Positions 1 to 10,036 are shown, counted from the stretch's first letter. The stretch is 64,000 nt of DNA from Nitratireductor basaltis (GCF_000733725.1 NZ_JMQM01000001.1:1488001-1552000), one strand, 5' to 3'. Numbers and translations: made by a program. Notes: generated from the sequence alone by a model not told the origin.

Positions 1-139
1 CAGCGGCTGCAAGCAGGAAGACAAGTGCAGCAGAGATGAGGGCAAAGAGCAACATGCCCAGCCAATGGCGACGCAGGCTGCCAAACAGCCGTCCCAGATC
101 GACATCAACGTCGTTCGCTGCAGCACGATCGCTGTTCAT
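1..139 (-). CDS. Wzz/GumC-type polysaccharide chain-length protein, N-terminal part (cut by window edge)
   Basis: Only the first 46 codons are present; the rest lies left of the window. The peptide has a short acidic start, then DVDLGRLFGSLRRHW followed by a hydrophobic segment, which is the usual N-terminus of Wzz/GumC/ExoP proteins just before the first membrane helix. Such inner-membrane proteins set the chain length of exported polysaccharide. The start ATG has AGGTGAG about 6 bases upstream. It is divergent from the export lipoprotein gene, so the roughly 190 bases between them should carry both promoters. The family call rests on a short stretch and on the exopolysaccharide genes next door. 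Confidence 0.6.
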   Translation of the reverse strand, partial: MNSDRAAANDVDVDLGRLFGSLRRHWLGMLLFALISAALVFLLAAA

Positions 140-328
140 TTTCTCACCTACTCCGCACAATGTGACGAAGATGGTAAAACAGCGTGGTAACCATGGGGTT
201 AACCCCCCTTCCCGCCTCGTTCCGTGTCCTTTCGGCTTTCATGCTTAACGCGCCATTAACCCTGATAGGCCAATAACTCTTCAGTCATTCCTGGGCAGGC
301 TGCCCGAAAAGAGATCTTGCGTTTCGTT

Positions 329-892
329 ATGAGATATCTGACCGCGCCTTTTTCGCTCCTGCTCGTGCTTGCATTGCTTGCCGGCTGCACTGGATACCGT
401 CCGGCACCTCCGGCTTTCCATGAAGCGCTCTACCAGCCCTATCTGCTTGATGCCGGCGACAGGCTGCGCATCACGGTTTTCGATCAGGACAATCTGACCA
501 ATACATATAGCGTCGATCAGGCTGGCTACATCTCGTTCCCGCTGGTGGGTTCCGTCCCCGCCCGTGGCAAGACGGCCAAGCAGGTCGAAGCACTCGTGGC
601 GCAGCAGTTGCGTGGCGGATATCTGCGCGATCCCGATGTCACCGTCGAAATAGACCGCTATCGTCCGATTTTCGTCATGGGCGAGGTCGGCGGCCCCGGT
701 CAGTATGACTATGTGCCCGGCATGACCGTGCAGAAGGCCATCGCTGCAGCCGGTGGATTCACCGCGCGTGCCAACCAGACAAATGTGGACGTGACGCGCG
801 AGATCAACGGACAGGTCATGACCGGACGCGTGCTGACCTCCGATCCTCTTCTTCCCGGCGATACGGTCTATGTGCGCGAACGCTTCTTCTGA
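329..892 (+). CDS. Polysaccharide export lipoprotein (Wza/ExoF type, SLBB)
   Basis: A 187-residue protein with a lipoprotein signal (hydrophobic core, then LLAGCTG lipobox with Cys about residue 19). A Poly_export domain follows (YLLDAGDRLRITVFDQDNLT), then an SLBB-like part (FVMGEVGGPGQYDYVPGMTVQKAI). Members form or feed the outer-membrane exit channel for capsule or exopolysaccharide. The ATG at 329 puts the signal peptide at the very N-terminus; an in-frame TTG at 317 is less likely. It leads a plus-strand run with the glycosyltransferase, sugar transferase and polymerase genes. It is shorter than Wza, like many rhizobial ExoF-like proteins. Confidence 0.85.
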   Translation: MRYLTAPFSLLLVLALLAGCTGYRPAPPAFHEALYQPYLLDAGDRLRITVFDQDNLTNTYSVDQAGYISFPLVGSVPARGKTAKQVEALVAQQLRGGYLRDPDVTVEIDRYRPIFVMGEVGGPGQYDYVPGMTVQKAIAAAGGFTARANQTNVDVTREINGQVMTGRVLTSDPLLPGDTVYVRERFF

Positions 893-922
893 TCGCTTCA
901 CCCATTCGGGAGCCATCTGACC

Positions 923-2044
923 TTGCGGATCGTGCATTGCTTCCGCTCACCCGTCGGCGGCATATTTCGGCATGTGCGCGATCTGGCACAGGCGCAAAGT
1001 GCTGCTGGTCACGATGTCGGCATCATCTGCGACTCTTCAACCGGCGGTGCTTACGAAGATTCACTTATCGAGGAAGCGCGGCCCTTCTTCTCGCTTGGTG
1101 TTGAGCGTACGCCGATGCAACGCCATGTGGGTCCGGGAGATCTGATGTCCGCTGGCCGCACGCTGCGGCTGATTGCGAAGATGCAGCCGGACATCCTTCA
1201 TGGCCATGGCGCAAAAGGCGGCGTCTATGCCCGCCTGTTCGGCACGCTAAGAGGTTTGCAGGGCAAGCGACCGGCGCGCATCTACACGGCCCATGGCGGC
1301 AGTCTTCACTATGACGAGAAGACACCGACCGGACGCGTCTTCTTTGCACTCGAAGCGCTGATGAGCGGTTTCAGCGACCACATTCTCTTCGTCTCGGACT
1401 TCGAGCGGCGCACTTACCTCACCAAGGTCGGTGAGCCCAAATGCCCATCCACGCTCGTCTATAACGGCCTCCAACGGCAGGAGTTCGAGCAGGTTGAAAC
1501 CGCGCCGGATGCCGCCGACTTTCTCTATATCGGCATGATGCGGGACCTGAAGGGGCCGGATCTGTTTCTCGATGCTCTTGCCATGGCTTCGAACCGGCTG
1601 AACAAGCCCCTGCGCGCCGTGATGGTCGGCGATGGCGAAGACCTTCCCAAATACCGGGCGCAGGCGATCCAGCTTGGCCTCGACACCCTCGTTCAATTCA
1701 AGCCCGCCATGCCGGCCCGTGAAGCCTTCGCACTTGCTCGCTTCATCGTCGTTCCCTCACGGGCAGAAGCCATGCCCTATATCGTCCTCGAGGCGCTCGC
1801 GGCTGGCCGTCCCATGATCGCGACCAATGTCGGCGGCATACCGGAAGTCTTTCCGGCGGGCAGCCCTGCCCTTTGCCTTCCGGAGGCTCCCTCCATTGCC
1901 GAAGGCATGTTGCAGGGACTGCGAGACGAGCGTGCCTTCCAGGAGGCCATGCCGGGGCCTGGTGAACTCAAACGCCGCTTTGGCGCCGATGTGATGGCGC
2001 AGCAGATTGAAGACGCATATCGCGCGGCGATGAAAAGCGATTAG
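923..2044 (+). CDS. Glycosyltransferase family 4
   Basis: A 373-residue GT-B fold enzyme. The N-terminal donor-like domain begins RIVHCFRSPVGGIFRHVRDL, and the C-terminal glycosyltransferase group 1 domain has the E-x7-E motif EAMPYIVLE at about residues 281-289 followed by GRPMIATNVGGIPEV. It should retain the donor sugar configuration and add one sugar to the lipid-linked exopolysaccharide repeat unit in the cytoplasm. The start is TTG, preceded by GGGAG with good spacing. It lies 30 bases after the export lipoprotein gene and shortly before the priming sugar transferase, so it is probably cotranscribed. The specific sugar cannot be told from sequence. Confidence 0.88.
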   Translation: MRIVHCFRSPVGGIFRHVRDLAQAQSAAGHDVGIICDSSTGGAYEDSLIEEARPFFSLGVERTPMQRHVGPGDLMSAGRTLRLIAKMQPDILHGHGAKGGVYARLFGTLRGLQGKRPARIYTAHGGSLHYDEKTPTGRVFFALEALMSGFSDHILFVSDFERRTYLTKVGEPKCPSTLVYNGLQRQEFEQVETAPDAADFLYIGMMRDLKGPDLFLDALAMASNRLNKPLRAVMVGDGEDLPKYRAQAIQLGLDTLVQFKPAMPAREAFALARFIVVPSRAEAMPYIVLEALAAGRPMIATNVGGIPEVFPAGSPALCLPEAPSIAEGMLQGLRDERAFQEAMPGPGELKRRFGADVMAQQIEDAYRAAMKSD

Positions 2045-2113
2045 GCTTTCTTCCATTCCATCAAGCAAATGTTAGGTGCTGGCGTGCTAGTTGCCCCGCC
2101 AAGGGGTAACGCC

Positions 2114-3649
2114 ATGAATGCCACGGAACCGACCGGAAAACTGACCAAGGACGCCGTTCTGCAGGGTGAAACTCCCGGCGAACGCAAGCCGCGCCCGGAA
2201 TTGGGGCGCATAGCCCGGCAGGTCGCACAGCAATATCGCAGGGATACGACGTCACCGGTCATGGTGAGCGGTGTCATGCGGTTGGCGGAATTCGGGCTGC
2301 TGGCGATTTCCGGCATCATTCTCTACACGTGGCATGTCGGATTGCAGACCCATCTGTTCTGGCAGTATCCGCTGATCATTTTCGGCTGCTCGCTGGTAAC
2401 GGTGATTCTGCTTGAATTCATGGACGCCTATCAGATGCCGGCGCTGCGCAGCCCGATCGGGCAGGTGGGGCGCGTATTCCTTGCCTGGACTTCGGCCTTC
2501 GCGCTCATCACGATTAGCCTGTTCTTCCTGAAGATCTCCGCCGATTTCTCGCGCTTCTGGATGGGAAGCTGGTATGTCACCGGTTTCGTCCTGATTTTCC
2601 TCACGCGTTCCCTCACAGCGCAACTGGTCAAGCGCTGGGCGCGCAACGGGCGCATCGAGCGGCGCGCGGTCATCGTGGGCGGCGGCAAGACGGCGGAAGA
2701 ACTGATCCGCTCCATTGAGCAACAACCCTATAACGACATCCGCATCTGCGGGCTTTTCGACGACCGCGACGACCGTCGTTCTCCCCCTGTCGTTGCCGGC
2801 TATCCCAAGCTTGGCAATGTGGAGGAGCTGATAGAATTCGCCCGCATCGCCCGCATCGACATGATGATCGTCTCCCTGCCGATGAGCGCGGAGACGCGTG
2901 TTCTCTCGATGCTGCGCAAATTGTGGGTTCTGCCGATCGATATTCGCCTTTCGGCCCATTCGAACCATCTGCGTTTCCGCCCGCGCGCCTATTCCTATAT
3001 CGGCTCCGTGCCGATGCTCGACATCTTCGACCGCCCCATCAATGACTGGGATTCGGTGGCCAAGCGCGCCTTCGACATCATTTTCAGCCTGATCGGCATA
3101 GTGGTCTTCTCGCCGGTGATGCTCGCAACCGCCCTTGCCATCAAGCTCGACAGCAAGGGGCCCGTGCTCTTCAAGCAGAAGCGCCACGGCTTCAACAACG
3201 AGGTGATCGAGGTCTTCAAGTTCCGCTCCATGTATGTGGACCAGTGCGATCCAACCGCGAAACAGGCGGTGACGAAGAACGATCCGCGCGTGACGCGTGT
3301 CGGTCGCATCATCCGCAAAACGTCGGTCGACGAATTGCCGCAGTTCTTCAATTCGCTCTTTGGCAGTCTCTCGCTTGTTGGTCCTCGCCCGCATGCGGTG
3401 GCTGCACAGGCGCATAACCGTCTGTTCGACGAGGTCGTTGACGGCTATTTCGCGCGCCATCGCGTGAAGCCCGGTGTAACCGGCTGGGCGCAGATCAATG
3501 GCTGGCGCGGCGAGATGGACACGGATGAGAAGATCCGCAAGCGCACGGAATATGATCTCTACTACATCGAGAACTGGTCGCTCTGGTTTGATTTGAAGAT
3601 CCTGTTTCTCACGCCCATCCGTCTGCTCAACACGGACAACGCCTATTGA
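2114..3649 (+). CDS. Undecaprenyl-phosphate sugar phosphotransferase (WcaJ-like)
   Basis: A 511-residue polyprenyl glycosylphosphotransferase that would prime repeat-unit synthesis by moving a hexose-1-phosphate onto undecaprenyl phosphate. It has four hydrophobic segments (about residues 50-175), a CoA-binding-like Rossmann domain (RAVIVGGGKTAEELIRSI), then the C-terminal bacterial sugar transferase domain from about residue 316 (KRAFDIIFSLIG, VFKFRSMY, TSVDELPQ, LVGPRPH, KPGVTGWAQINGWRG). I chose ATG 2114 because AAGGGG lies 8 bases upstream; an in-frame ATG at 2069 lacks a ribosome site. Its stop overlaps the start of the next gene, indicating translational coupling. Confidence 0.92.
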   Translation: MNATEPTGKLTKDAVLQGETPGERKPRPELGRIARQVAQQYRRDTTSPVMVSGVMRLAEFGLLAISGIILYTWHVGLQTHLFWQYPLIIFGCSLVTVILLEFMDAYQMPALRSPIGQVGRVFLAWTSAFALITISLFFLKISADFSRFWMGSWYVTGFVLIFLTRSLTAQLVKRWARNGRIERRAVIVGGGKTAEELIRSIEQQPYNDIRICGLFDDRDDRRSPPVVAGYPKLGNVEELIEFARIARIDMMIVSLPMSAETRVLSMLRKLWVLPIDIRLSAHSNHLRFRPRAYSYIGSVPMLDIFDRPINDWDSVAKRAFDIIFSLIGIVVFSPVMLATALAIKLDSKGPVLFKQKRHGFNNEVIEVFKFRSMYVDQCDPTAKQAVTKNDPRVTRVGRIIRKTSVDELPQFFNSLFGSLSLVGPRPHAVAAQAHNRLFDEVVDGYFARHRVKPGVTGWAQINGWRGEMDTDEKIRKRTEYDLYYIENWSLWFDLKILFLTPIRLLNTDNAY

Positions 3650-4956
3650 GCGCGATCACCCATAGCGCGCAGCTTGCGCCCGGTGTCTCCCGCGAGGCGG
3701 CCAATCGCCGTCTCGTGGAGCTCTTGCGCATAGGCGCGGTGGGTTTCGGTGTTTTTCTCTCCGGCTTCGTGATCCGGGAGCCTGCCCCATACGAGCTCTA
3801 CATGGCCGGGCTGATCGGCGTCTGGGCGCTTTTTGGCCTGCGCCTGTCTCGCTACATCGTTCCGCTGATCGTGCTGCTCATCGCCTTCAATATTGGCGGG
3901 CTCATCTCCATGAGCCAGCTTGCCGATCTGGGGGATATCCCGCTTTATCTCGCGGTCTCTCTCTTTCTTGCCTTCACCGCCATCTTCTATGCCGCGGTGG
4001 TGGAGAGGCAGGCGACACTTCTGCCGGTGATATTCGGCGGATGGCTGCTGGCGGCGCTCCTGACCGCGATGGCAGGCATTCTAGGCTATTTCAACGCCTT
4101 TCCGGGCGCCGAGATCTTCACGCGCTATGGTCGCGCGTCGGGCGTGTTCGAGGACCCGAACGTCTTCGGCCCCTTCCTGACGCTGCCCGCAATCTGGCTG
4201 CTCTATCGGATCCTGACCGGCGGCGTGCGTGCGATGCTTCTGGCCGCGCTGCCCTTCATCATCATCACGCTTGGCGTCTTCCTGTCCTTCTCGCGCGGTG
4301 CCTGGGGCCTCTATATCTTCTCTGCCGCCTTGTTGACGCTGACCCTCTTCATTGCCAACCGGCGCGGCACGGCGCGACTTCGCATTTTGATCATGAGCGG
4401 CGGCGCGATCCTGCTTGCCGGTCTCTCGCTGATCGTGGCTCTGCAGATACCGCAGGTCGCCGAACTGTTTTCGGAACGCGCGCAGCTGGTGCAGTCCTAT
4501 GACGGTGCGCGGCTTGGTCGTTTCGCCCGCTTCGGCATCGGCTTCATGATGGCGGTGGAACATCCCATGGGCATCGGCCCGTTGGAATTCGGTCAGATGC
4601 TGGGCGAGGACACGCACAATATCTGGCTGAAGGCGCTGATGGATTATTCCTGGCTCGGCTTTGCGGCCTATCTGACGCTCGTCATCTGGACGCTTGCCGC
4701 AGGTTTCCGCATCCTGTTTCGCCAACGCTACTGGCAGCCCTATCTCATCTGCGCCTATGTGGTGCTGATCGGCCATGTGGCGCTCGGCACGGTGATCGAT
4801 ACCGATCACTGGCGCCATTTCTACCTGCTGCTCGGGCTCGTCTGGGGCATGATCGCGCTGGAAGCGCGGTATGGACGCGCTGCCGCCTCCCCACTTCCAT
4901 CGGTTAGAACTATCTGCACCGTGGCGGCAGGTCGCGGGCGTTCTGGAGGCTCATGA
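3646..4956 (+). CDS. O-antigen ligase/Wzy-like polysaccharide polymerase
   Basis: A 436-residue protein with about ten or eleven hydrophobic helices and the Wzy_C-type region SFSRGAWGLYIFSAALL followed by a large loop (ARFGRFARFGIGFMMAVEHPMGIGP...DTHNIWLKALMDYSWLGF). Members polymerise or ligate undecaprenyl-linked repeat units on the periplasmic face. The TTG start overlaps the sugar-transferase stop by 4 bases (TTGA). The 3' end overlaps the convergent MORN gene by 47 bases. Polymerase and ligase cannot be separated by sequence alone; the exopolysaccharide context favours a polymerase. Confidence 0.82.
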   Translation: MSAITHSAQLAPGVSREAANRRLVELLRIGAVGFGVFLSGFVIREPAPYELYMAGLIGVWALFGLRLSRYIVPLIVLLIAFNIGGLISMSQLADLGDIPLYLAVSLFLAFTAIFYAAVVERQATLLPVIFGGWLLAALLTAMAGILGYFNAFPGAEIFTRYGRASGVFEDPNVFGPFLTLPAIWLLYRILTGGVRAMLLAALPFIIITLGVFLSFSRGAWGLYIFSAALLTLTLFIANRRGTARLRILIMSGGAILLAGLSLIVALQIPQVAELFSERAQLVQSYDGARLGRFARFGIGFMMAVEHPMGIGPLEFGQMLGEDTHNIWLKALMDYSWLGFAAYLTLVIWTLAAGFRILFRQRYWQPYLICAYVVLIGHVALGTVIDTDHWRHFYLLLGLVWGMIALEARYGRAAASPLPSVRTICTVAAGRGRSGGS

Positions 4957-6058
4957 CCGACCATTCCGGCCATTTCTCCCGCTGGAGCCTTTCGGCGGTC
5001 CGGCGCGCCTTCTTGCGGGCACCCTGCTCGCCCAGATAGAGCGTGTCGCCGCCGATGGTGGAGTTGCGCTGCTCCACACGGTTCAGCCGAGTGTAGAAAT
5101 TGTCGAAGGATGCGCGCTTGATGCGATAGTGATCCACCGTCACGCCCGAAGTGATCAATGTGCAGCGCGAAGCGCCGCGGCCTCGGATCCGGTAGATGAG
5201 GTACTGGTCTACGCGTCGGCGGGTGGCATTGTCCGTCTGCGCACGGGCGGGATAGAGTTCGCCAGGCCGGATGCTGTCAGCAGACCCCCAGGTGACGAGA
5301 TAGAGGCTTTTGCTATCGCCGGTGTCAGCCGTGTTGCCATTGCGGTTGCGGAAACCTGGAAACTGTCGCTCATCGCCTTTCCGCGCTTCACGCTCGGCGC
5401 GAGCCCTGTCTTCTGGACTGAGGCGGCCGAATCTTCGTTCTTCCGGCCTGTTCAACAGTTCCAGCTTGCCGCCAGACCATCGCGCTTCCTGGCGTTTTCC
5501 ATCGCGGGTGAAGGTTCCCTCGCCCTCTCCTAGCGAGCCGTTGAAGGTGCCGGAGAAAGTGTCGCCGCTGGGGCTCTCATAGGTGCCCTTGCCACGGACT
5601 TCTCCATCGACGAACTCGCCGACATAGACGCCGCCTGCAGCCGTCGTCAGGCGTCCCTTGCCGTGGCGTTTGCCGTCCTTCCATCTGCCGGTATAGGAGC
5701 CCCCCTCCTTCCAGTGATAAGTGCCCTCGCCGTGGCGCCTGCCATCCAGCGTCTCGCCGCTGTAGCGGTCGCCGCTCTTGTAGGTGTAGTTCTCCACCTT
5801 GGCGTAGCCTTGGGTAACCTGCTTCCTGCCCGCTAGCAGCTCTTCCTTCGACGGCAGCTTCAACTGTCCGCGCAAGACCTTGGACACATTGTCGAATGTC
5901 GGCTTGCGGCCCGAGAGGATCAGTCGCTCCTCGATATCCAGCATCTTCTGCGTCGTGTCGCCCGACTGGGCTGCGGCAGGCAGCGTGGCCAGTGGGAAAG
6001 CCAAAGCGAGAGCAAGGCATGGCAGAAGGCCAGCCGGATTCAGTTTTGCAGCGGACAT
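4910..6058 (-). CDS. Secreted MORN-repeat protein
   Basis: A 382-residue protein with an N-terminal signal peptide (hydrophobic stretch ending PAAAQS, about residue 29). Five or so MORN repeats follow in the middle (YSGETLDGRRHGEGTY, YTGRWKDGKRHGKGRL, YVGEFVDGEVRGKGTY, FSGTFNGSLGEGEGTF). The basic C-terminal region of about 150 residues (SLYLVTWGSADSIRPGELYP..., Cys pair near CTLITSG and PPRCR) is of no family I recognise. MORN repeats bind lipids or proteins. The start codon is placed so that the signal peptide is N-terminal; translation cannot begin further upstream because the tRNA gene lies there. It is convergent with, and overlaps, the polymerase gene. Confidence 0.75.
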   Translation of the reverse strand: MSAAKLNPAGLLPCLALALAFPLATLPAAAQSGDTTQKMLDIEERLILSGRKPTFDNVSKVLRGQLKLPSKEELLAGRKQVTQGYAKVENYTYKSGDRYSGETLDGRRHGEGTYHWKEGGSYTGRWKDGKRHGKGRLTTAAGGVYVGEFVDGEVRGKGTYESPSGDTFSGTFNGSLGEGEGTFTRDGKRQEARWSGGKLELLNRPEERRFGRLSPEDRARAEREARKGDERQFPGFRNRNGNTADTGDSKSLYLVTWGSADSIRPGELYPARAQTDNATRRRVDQYLIYRIRGRGASRCTLITSGVTVDHYRIKRASFDNFYTRLNRVEQRNSTIGGDTLYLGEQGARKKARRTAERLQREKWPEWSVMSLQNARDLPPRCR

Positions 6059-6188
6059 GAAGAAGATCGACCCAATGAACAGACAAGGGGCAGTACAATC
6101 CACCGCGCACAGGTTGTCAAACCGGAAGCAGATGCATGAGGGCGTTGCGTCGATGACCTGGAGATCGAGCAGGGGAAGAGAGAAAAAA

Positions 6189-6265
<77 letters not shown>

Positions 6266-6396
6266 AACCGCGCAAATCCCTATAGATTCGAACCTATGGG
6301 CGCAAGTGCAAAACGTCCTTCGGAGACGAAAAGAGCGCAGAATGGCGGCAGACAGAGGCAGACCGGACAACCGCCGGCCCGCCTCTGGGTCGGGTT

Positions 6397-6834
6397 TTAC
6401 TGAAGTGGCACGTTGATCGGGCCATCCGCGCCCATGGCGGGCGTATCCACATCCGTGGAACCGGGGCCGAAGTCATAGGTGTTGTTGTCGTTCGTCTCGT
6501 AGTGCAGCATCAGGGTTATGCCGCTGGCGGGATCGAGTTCACCGTCCGCTTCTATCGAAAGGTCGGATGTTTCACCGGGCTCCACACGCATGTGACCAAG
6601 CGATGCCGGCGGTGCGCCCTCGCCCTCATTGTGTATGACCACATAGGCCGGCTGGTTGCTCGTGACCGTCACGCCGGTGATCTTGTTGCCGTCAATCATG
6701 GCATTGGAGACGTCGATGCCGGGCATCATGTCGGTCATGTTGTTGTCATTGGTATCGGTGTCCGGCGAAGTCTGCGCGAACGCAGAACCGGCCAGAAACA
6801 CGGCCGAAGCAGCCGTCATCAGCAGATATTTCAT
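6397..6834 (-). CDS. Small secreted protein, DUF7282-like
   Basis: A 145-residue protein with a clear signal peptide (MKYLLMTAASAVFLAGSAFA). A short Asp/Asn/Thr-rich linker is followed by a beta-rich domain: TGVTVTSNQPAYVVIHNEG, ASLGHMRVEPGETSDLSI, ITLMLHYETNDNNTYDFGPG. This resembles the DUF7282 family as I remember it; function is unknown. The start ATG has GGAGGA 6 bases upstream, a strong ribosome site. Acidic linkers of this sort suggest a periplasmic or exported location. It stands alone between the tRNA and the merR gene, on the same strand. Confidence 0.7.
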   Translation of the reverse strand: MKYLLMTAASAVFLAGSAFAQTSPDTDTNDNNMTDMMPGIDVSNAMIDGNKITGVTVTSNQPAYVVIHNEGEGAPPASLGHMRVEPGETSDLSIEADGELDPASGITLMLHYETNDNNTYDFGPGSTDVDTPAMGADGPINVPLQ

Positions 6835-6945
6835 GAGAGTTCCTCCAAAAGAGGCGAGGTTCAGACCGCGCCTTGAGGAAAAACTGTCGAAGACCAAGCA
6901 CTGTTCCCGCCTCACGCAGTCGTGATGGCGAGCACCAATTTTCCT

Positions 6946-7473
6946 TCAGCGCACCTGGTCAAGCAGACGCTTGCATTCCAGCAGGTCGAAAAGGGTTTCC
7001 TGCAGAAGGGCCCGGTTCTCGCGGGTCAGCTTTTCGCCATCCTTGACAGGACCTTCTTCCTCTCCGCGCGAGAGGCCGAAAAAGCGGCGGTTGGGCTTTA
7101 CCTTGGGCGTACCGACGAGCATTTCCTCGTCGCCGGACTTCTCGCCCTTTGCTTCTGCCTCGGCGATTTTCTGGGCAGCGATGGCTTCCACCGCGGCAAC
7201 ATCGCCGCGACCGATGGCGATGACGAACTGGTTGCCGTTCTCACGCAGAAGCTTCTGGACGCCCTTGATGGTGTAGCCCTGGTCATAAAGCATGTGACGG
7301 ATGCCCTTGATCAGTTCGACATCCTGCGGGCGGTAATATCGGCGCCCGCCGCCGCGCTTCATGGGCTTGATCTGCGCGAAACGCGTCTCCCAGAAGCGCA
7401 GGACGTGCTGTGGCAGGTCCAACTCCTCAGCAACCTCGCTGATGGTTCTGAATGCGTCCGCGCTCTTCTCCAT
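6946..7473 (-). CDS. MerR-family transcriptional regulator
   Basis: A 175-residue protein with an N-terminal MerR winged helix ([51 protein letters not shown]). No Cys-rich metal site is visible in the C-terminal part, so it is not an obvious metal or redox sensor. Charged low-complexity sequence follows the HTH. It is the last gene of a plsX-fabH-ihfA-merR run, a common order in rhizobia. The ATG at 7473 has AGGAG upstream; an overlapping TTG three bases earlier is less likely. The target genes are unknown. Confidence 0.88.
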   Translation of the reverse strand: MEKSADAFRTISEVAEELDLPQHVLRFWETRFAQIKPMKRGGGRRYYRPQDVELIKGIRHMLYDQGYTIKGVQKLLRENGNQFVIAIGRGDVAAVEAIAAQKIAEAEAKGEKSGDEEMLVGTPKVKPNRRFFGLSRGEEEGPVKDGEKLTRENRALLQETLFDLLECKRLLDQVR

Positions 7474-7566
7474 CAAACCCGCTCCTCGTGGAAATGCGAC
7501 TCAAGCCACATGGCTTTGGCTCATCTGGCAACAGCGATGCCGCGATGGCAAGGTGATGGATCCAGC

Positions 7567-7893
7567 TTATGCCTTGCCGTTGTGCTTCTTGCGATCCTGA
7601 TGTGCCTTCAGGATCTGGTTTTTCAGCACATTCGAAGCCTTGAAGGTCATGACGCGGCGGGGAAGTATCGGCACTTCCTCGCCGGTCTTTGGATTGCGCC
7701 CTACGCGCTCGTTCTTGTCGCGCACCTGAAAGGTGGCGAAGGACGAGAGCTTTACCGTCTCACCACGCACGATGGCGTCGCAGACTTCCTGCAATACCAT
7801 CTCGACGATCTGAGACGATTCGGTGCGCGACAGGCCGACCTTGCGGTAGACCGCCTCGGCCAGATCGGCGCGCGTCACAGTCTTTCCCCCCAT
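7567..7893 (-). CDS. ihfA: Integration host factor subunit alpha
   Basis: A 108-residue HU/IHF-fold protein. The N-terminal helices are [29 protein letters not shown], and the DNA-bending arm carries the IHF signature [20 protein letters not shown] followed by [21 protein letters not shown]. It bends DNA sharply as a heterodimer with IhfB, acting in transcription, replication and recombination. The length is typical. The chosen ATG gives [10 protein letters not shown]; an upstream in-frame TTG would add three residues. It sits downstream of fabH. Confidence 0.95.
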   Translation of the reverse strand: MGGKTVTRADLAEAVYRKVGLSRTESSQIVEMVLQEVCDAIVRGETVKLSSFATFQVRDKNERVGRNPKTGEEVPILPRRVMTFKASNVLKNQILKAHQDRKKHNGKA

Positions 7894-7999
7894 TCGGCCC
7901 AAACCTTCGAAACTATTGAAATTTTCTATGACGGAGCGACGTTAAAAAATTCGATGGAATAGGTCAAGAAGTGTTGCAACCTGTGATTCGCAGCGCAAA

Positions 8000-8971
8000 C
8001 TACCAACGCAGAAGAACCGCTCCCCAGGTGAAACCGCCGCCCATCGCCTCAAGCAGGACGAGATCGCCCTTCTGGATGCGACCGTCGGCAACGGCATGGG
8101 AAAGCGCCAGCGGAACGGACGCGGCTGACGTGTTGCCATGCAGGTTCACGGTGATGACAACCTTTTCTTCCGCGATGCCCAGCTTCCTGGCAGAAGCGTC
8201 GATGATGCGCTTGTTGGCCTGGTGTGGCACGAACCATTTCAGGTCGTCCGCCGACAGGCCGGTCTGATCGAAAACGTTTTCGATGACATCAGTGATCATG
8301 CCGACCGCATGTTTGAAGACCTCGCGGCCTTCCATGCGTAGATGGCCGATCGTGCCGGTGGTGGACACGCCACCATCGACATACAACTTTTCCTTGTGAC
8401 TGCCGTCAGAGCGCATGCATGAAGCCAATATGCCGGTGTCTTCAACCGTGCCCTCGCCTTCCTGTGCTTCGAGAATGACTGCACCAGCACCATCGCCGAA
8501 AAGAACGCAGGTGGTGCGATCCTCCCAGTCGAGGATCCTCGAGAATGTCTCGGCACCAATCACGATGGCGCGCCTGGCCTGGCCGCTGCGCAGATACATG
8601 TCGGCGGTAGAAATGGCGTAGACGAAGCCCGAGCAGACCGCCTGCATGTCGAAGGCAAAGCCATGCGTCATGCCGAGCCGTTTCTGGATCTCCACGGCAG
8701 TCGCCGGGAAGGTGTTGTTCGGTGTCGAGGTGGCGAGAATAATGAGATCGATGTCATCAGGCGTCATGCCTGCTGCATCCAGCGCCTTGCGTGCAGCTTC
8801 CTCGCCCAGCGAGGCGGTGGTCTCGTCATCACCGGCGATATGACGCTGCTGAATGCCGGTGCGCTGGACGATCCACTCGTCGCTCGTGTCGATGAACTTC
8901 TCGAACTCGGCATTTTTCATGACCCGGCGCGGCAGAGCCGAACCAACGCCGCGCACGGCAGACCTGATCAT
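8000..8971 (-). CDS. fabH: 3-oxoacyl-[acyl-carrier-protein] synthase III
   Basis: A 323-residue ketosynthase that condenses acetyl-CoA with malonyl-ACP to start type II fatty acid synthesis. The catalytic triad is visible: Cys113 in QAVCSGF, His250 in [10 protein letters not shown] and Asn280 in [10 protein letters not shown]. The C-terminal glycine-rich end ([18 protein letters not shown]) is intact. It starts 9 bases after the plsX stop, so the two are surely cotranscribed and possibly translationally coupled. Confidence 0.97.
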   Translation of the reverse strand: MIRSAVRGVGSALPRRVMKNAEFEKFIDTSDEWIVQRTGIQQRHIAGDDETTASLGEEAARKALDAAGMTPDDIDLIILATSTPNNTFPATAVEIQKRLGMTHGFAFDMQAVCSGFVYAISTADMYLRSGQARRAIVIGAETFSRILDWEDRTTCVLFGDGAGAVILEAQEGEGTVEDTGILASCMRSDGSHKEKLYVDGGVSTTGTIGHLRMEGREVFKHAVGMITDVIENVFDQTGLSADDLKWFVPHQANKRIIDASARKLGIAEEKVVITVNLHGNTSAASVPLALSHAVADGRIQKGDLVLLEAMGGGFTWGAVLLRW

Positions 8972-8980
8972 CCTGTTACC

Positions 8981-10036
8981 TCAAATGTTAGTAGCCGCCT
9001 CACCCGACACCGGGCCGGGCTTGCGCGCGTGATATAGGTCGAGCGTCGTTCGGGTCTTGTCGAACAGACCGGCCTTGACCATCTCGTAACCCAGTTCGAC
9101 GGCTGCGGCGAAACCTTCGTCATCCGCCCCGCCATGGCTCTTCACCACAAGGCCTTTCAGCCCGAGAAACACGCCACCATTGACCTTGCGCACATCCATC
9201 TTCTCGCGCAGACGGGAAAATGCACCGCGAGCAAAGAGATAACCTATGCGCGACATCAAGGTTGCGCCCATCGCCTCGCGCAGATAGCCGCCGATCTGGC
9301 GTGCTGTTCCCTCGGCGGTTTTCAAGGCGATATTGCCCGAAAAGCCCTCGGTGACCACCACGTCGACAGTGCCCTTGCCGATGTCATCACCTTCGACGAA
9401 GCCGTGGTAATCCATCGTGTCGAGACCGGCTTCGCGCAGCATGCGACCGGCTTCGCGGACCTCTTCCTGACCCTTGATTTCCTCAACGCCGACATTGAGC
9501 AGCCCTACCGAGGGGCGCTCCACGTCAAAAAGCGCATTGGCCATGGCCGCGCCCAGTATGGCGAAATCGACGAGCTGCTGAGCGTCGGCCCCGATGGTTG
9601 CCCCGACGTCAAGAACGATGCTTTCGGAACGCGCGGTGGGCCAGATGGCCGCGATAGCCGGACGGTCGATATCCGCCATCGTCCGCAGGCAGAATTTCGA
9701 CATGGCCATCAACGCGCCGGTGTTGCCTGCGGAAACACAGACATCCGCCTCGCCGGCCTTCACGGCTTCGATCGCCTTCCACATGGACGACTTCCACCGG
9801 CCCTGGCGCAGGGCCTGGCTGGGCTTGGCGTCCATGCGAACGGCCACATCGCAGTGGTGAAACTGGCTCACGGCTGCAAGACGCGGCATCTTCGCCAGAA
9901 CGGGCTCGACGGCCTCGGACCGACCGAAGATGACAAAACGCGCATCCGGCCTGCGCTCGGCGACGCGCTGCAGGCCCTGCAGTGTAACTTCAGGGCCGTG
10001 GTCGCCGCCCATTGCGTCAATCGAGATGCGTATCAC
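8981..10036 (-). CDS. plsX: Phosphate acyltransferase PlsX
   Basis: A 351-residue enzyme making acyl-phosphate from acyl-ACP for phosphatidic acid synthesis at the inner membrane. The N-terminus [18 protein letters not shown] and the internal [14 protein letters not shown] and [17 protein letters not shown] are typical of PlsX. It heads the plsX-fabH-ihfA-merR run on the minus strand; a 94-base gap separates it from the DUF177 gene upstream. Confidence 0.97.
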   Translation of the reverse strand: MIRISIDAMGGDHGPEVTLQGLQRVAERRPDARFVIFGRSEAVEPVLAKMPRLAAVSQFHHCDVAVRMDAKPSQALRQGRWKSSMWKAIEAVKAGEADVCVSAGNTGALMAMSKFCLRTMADIDRPAIAAIWPTARSESIVLDVGATIGADAQQLVDFAILGAAMANALFDVERPSVGLLNVGVEEIKGQEEVREAGRMLREAGLDTMDYHGFVEGDDIGKGTVDVVVTEGFSGNIALKTAEGTARQIGGYLREAMGATLMSRIGYLFARGAFSRLREKMDVRKVNGGVFLGLKGLVVKSHGGADDEGFAAAVELGYEMVKAGLFDKTRTTLDLYHARKPGPVSGEAATNI

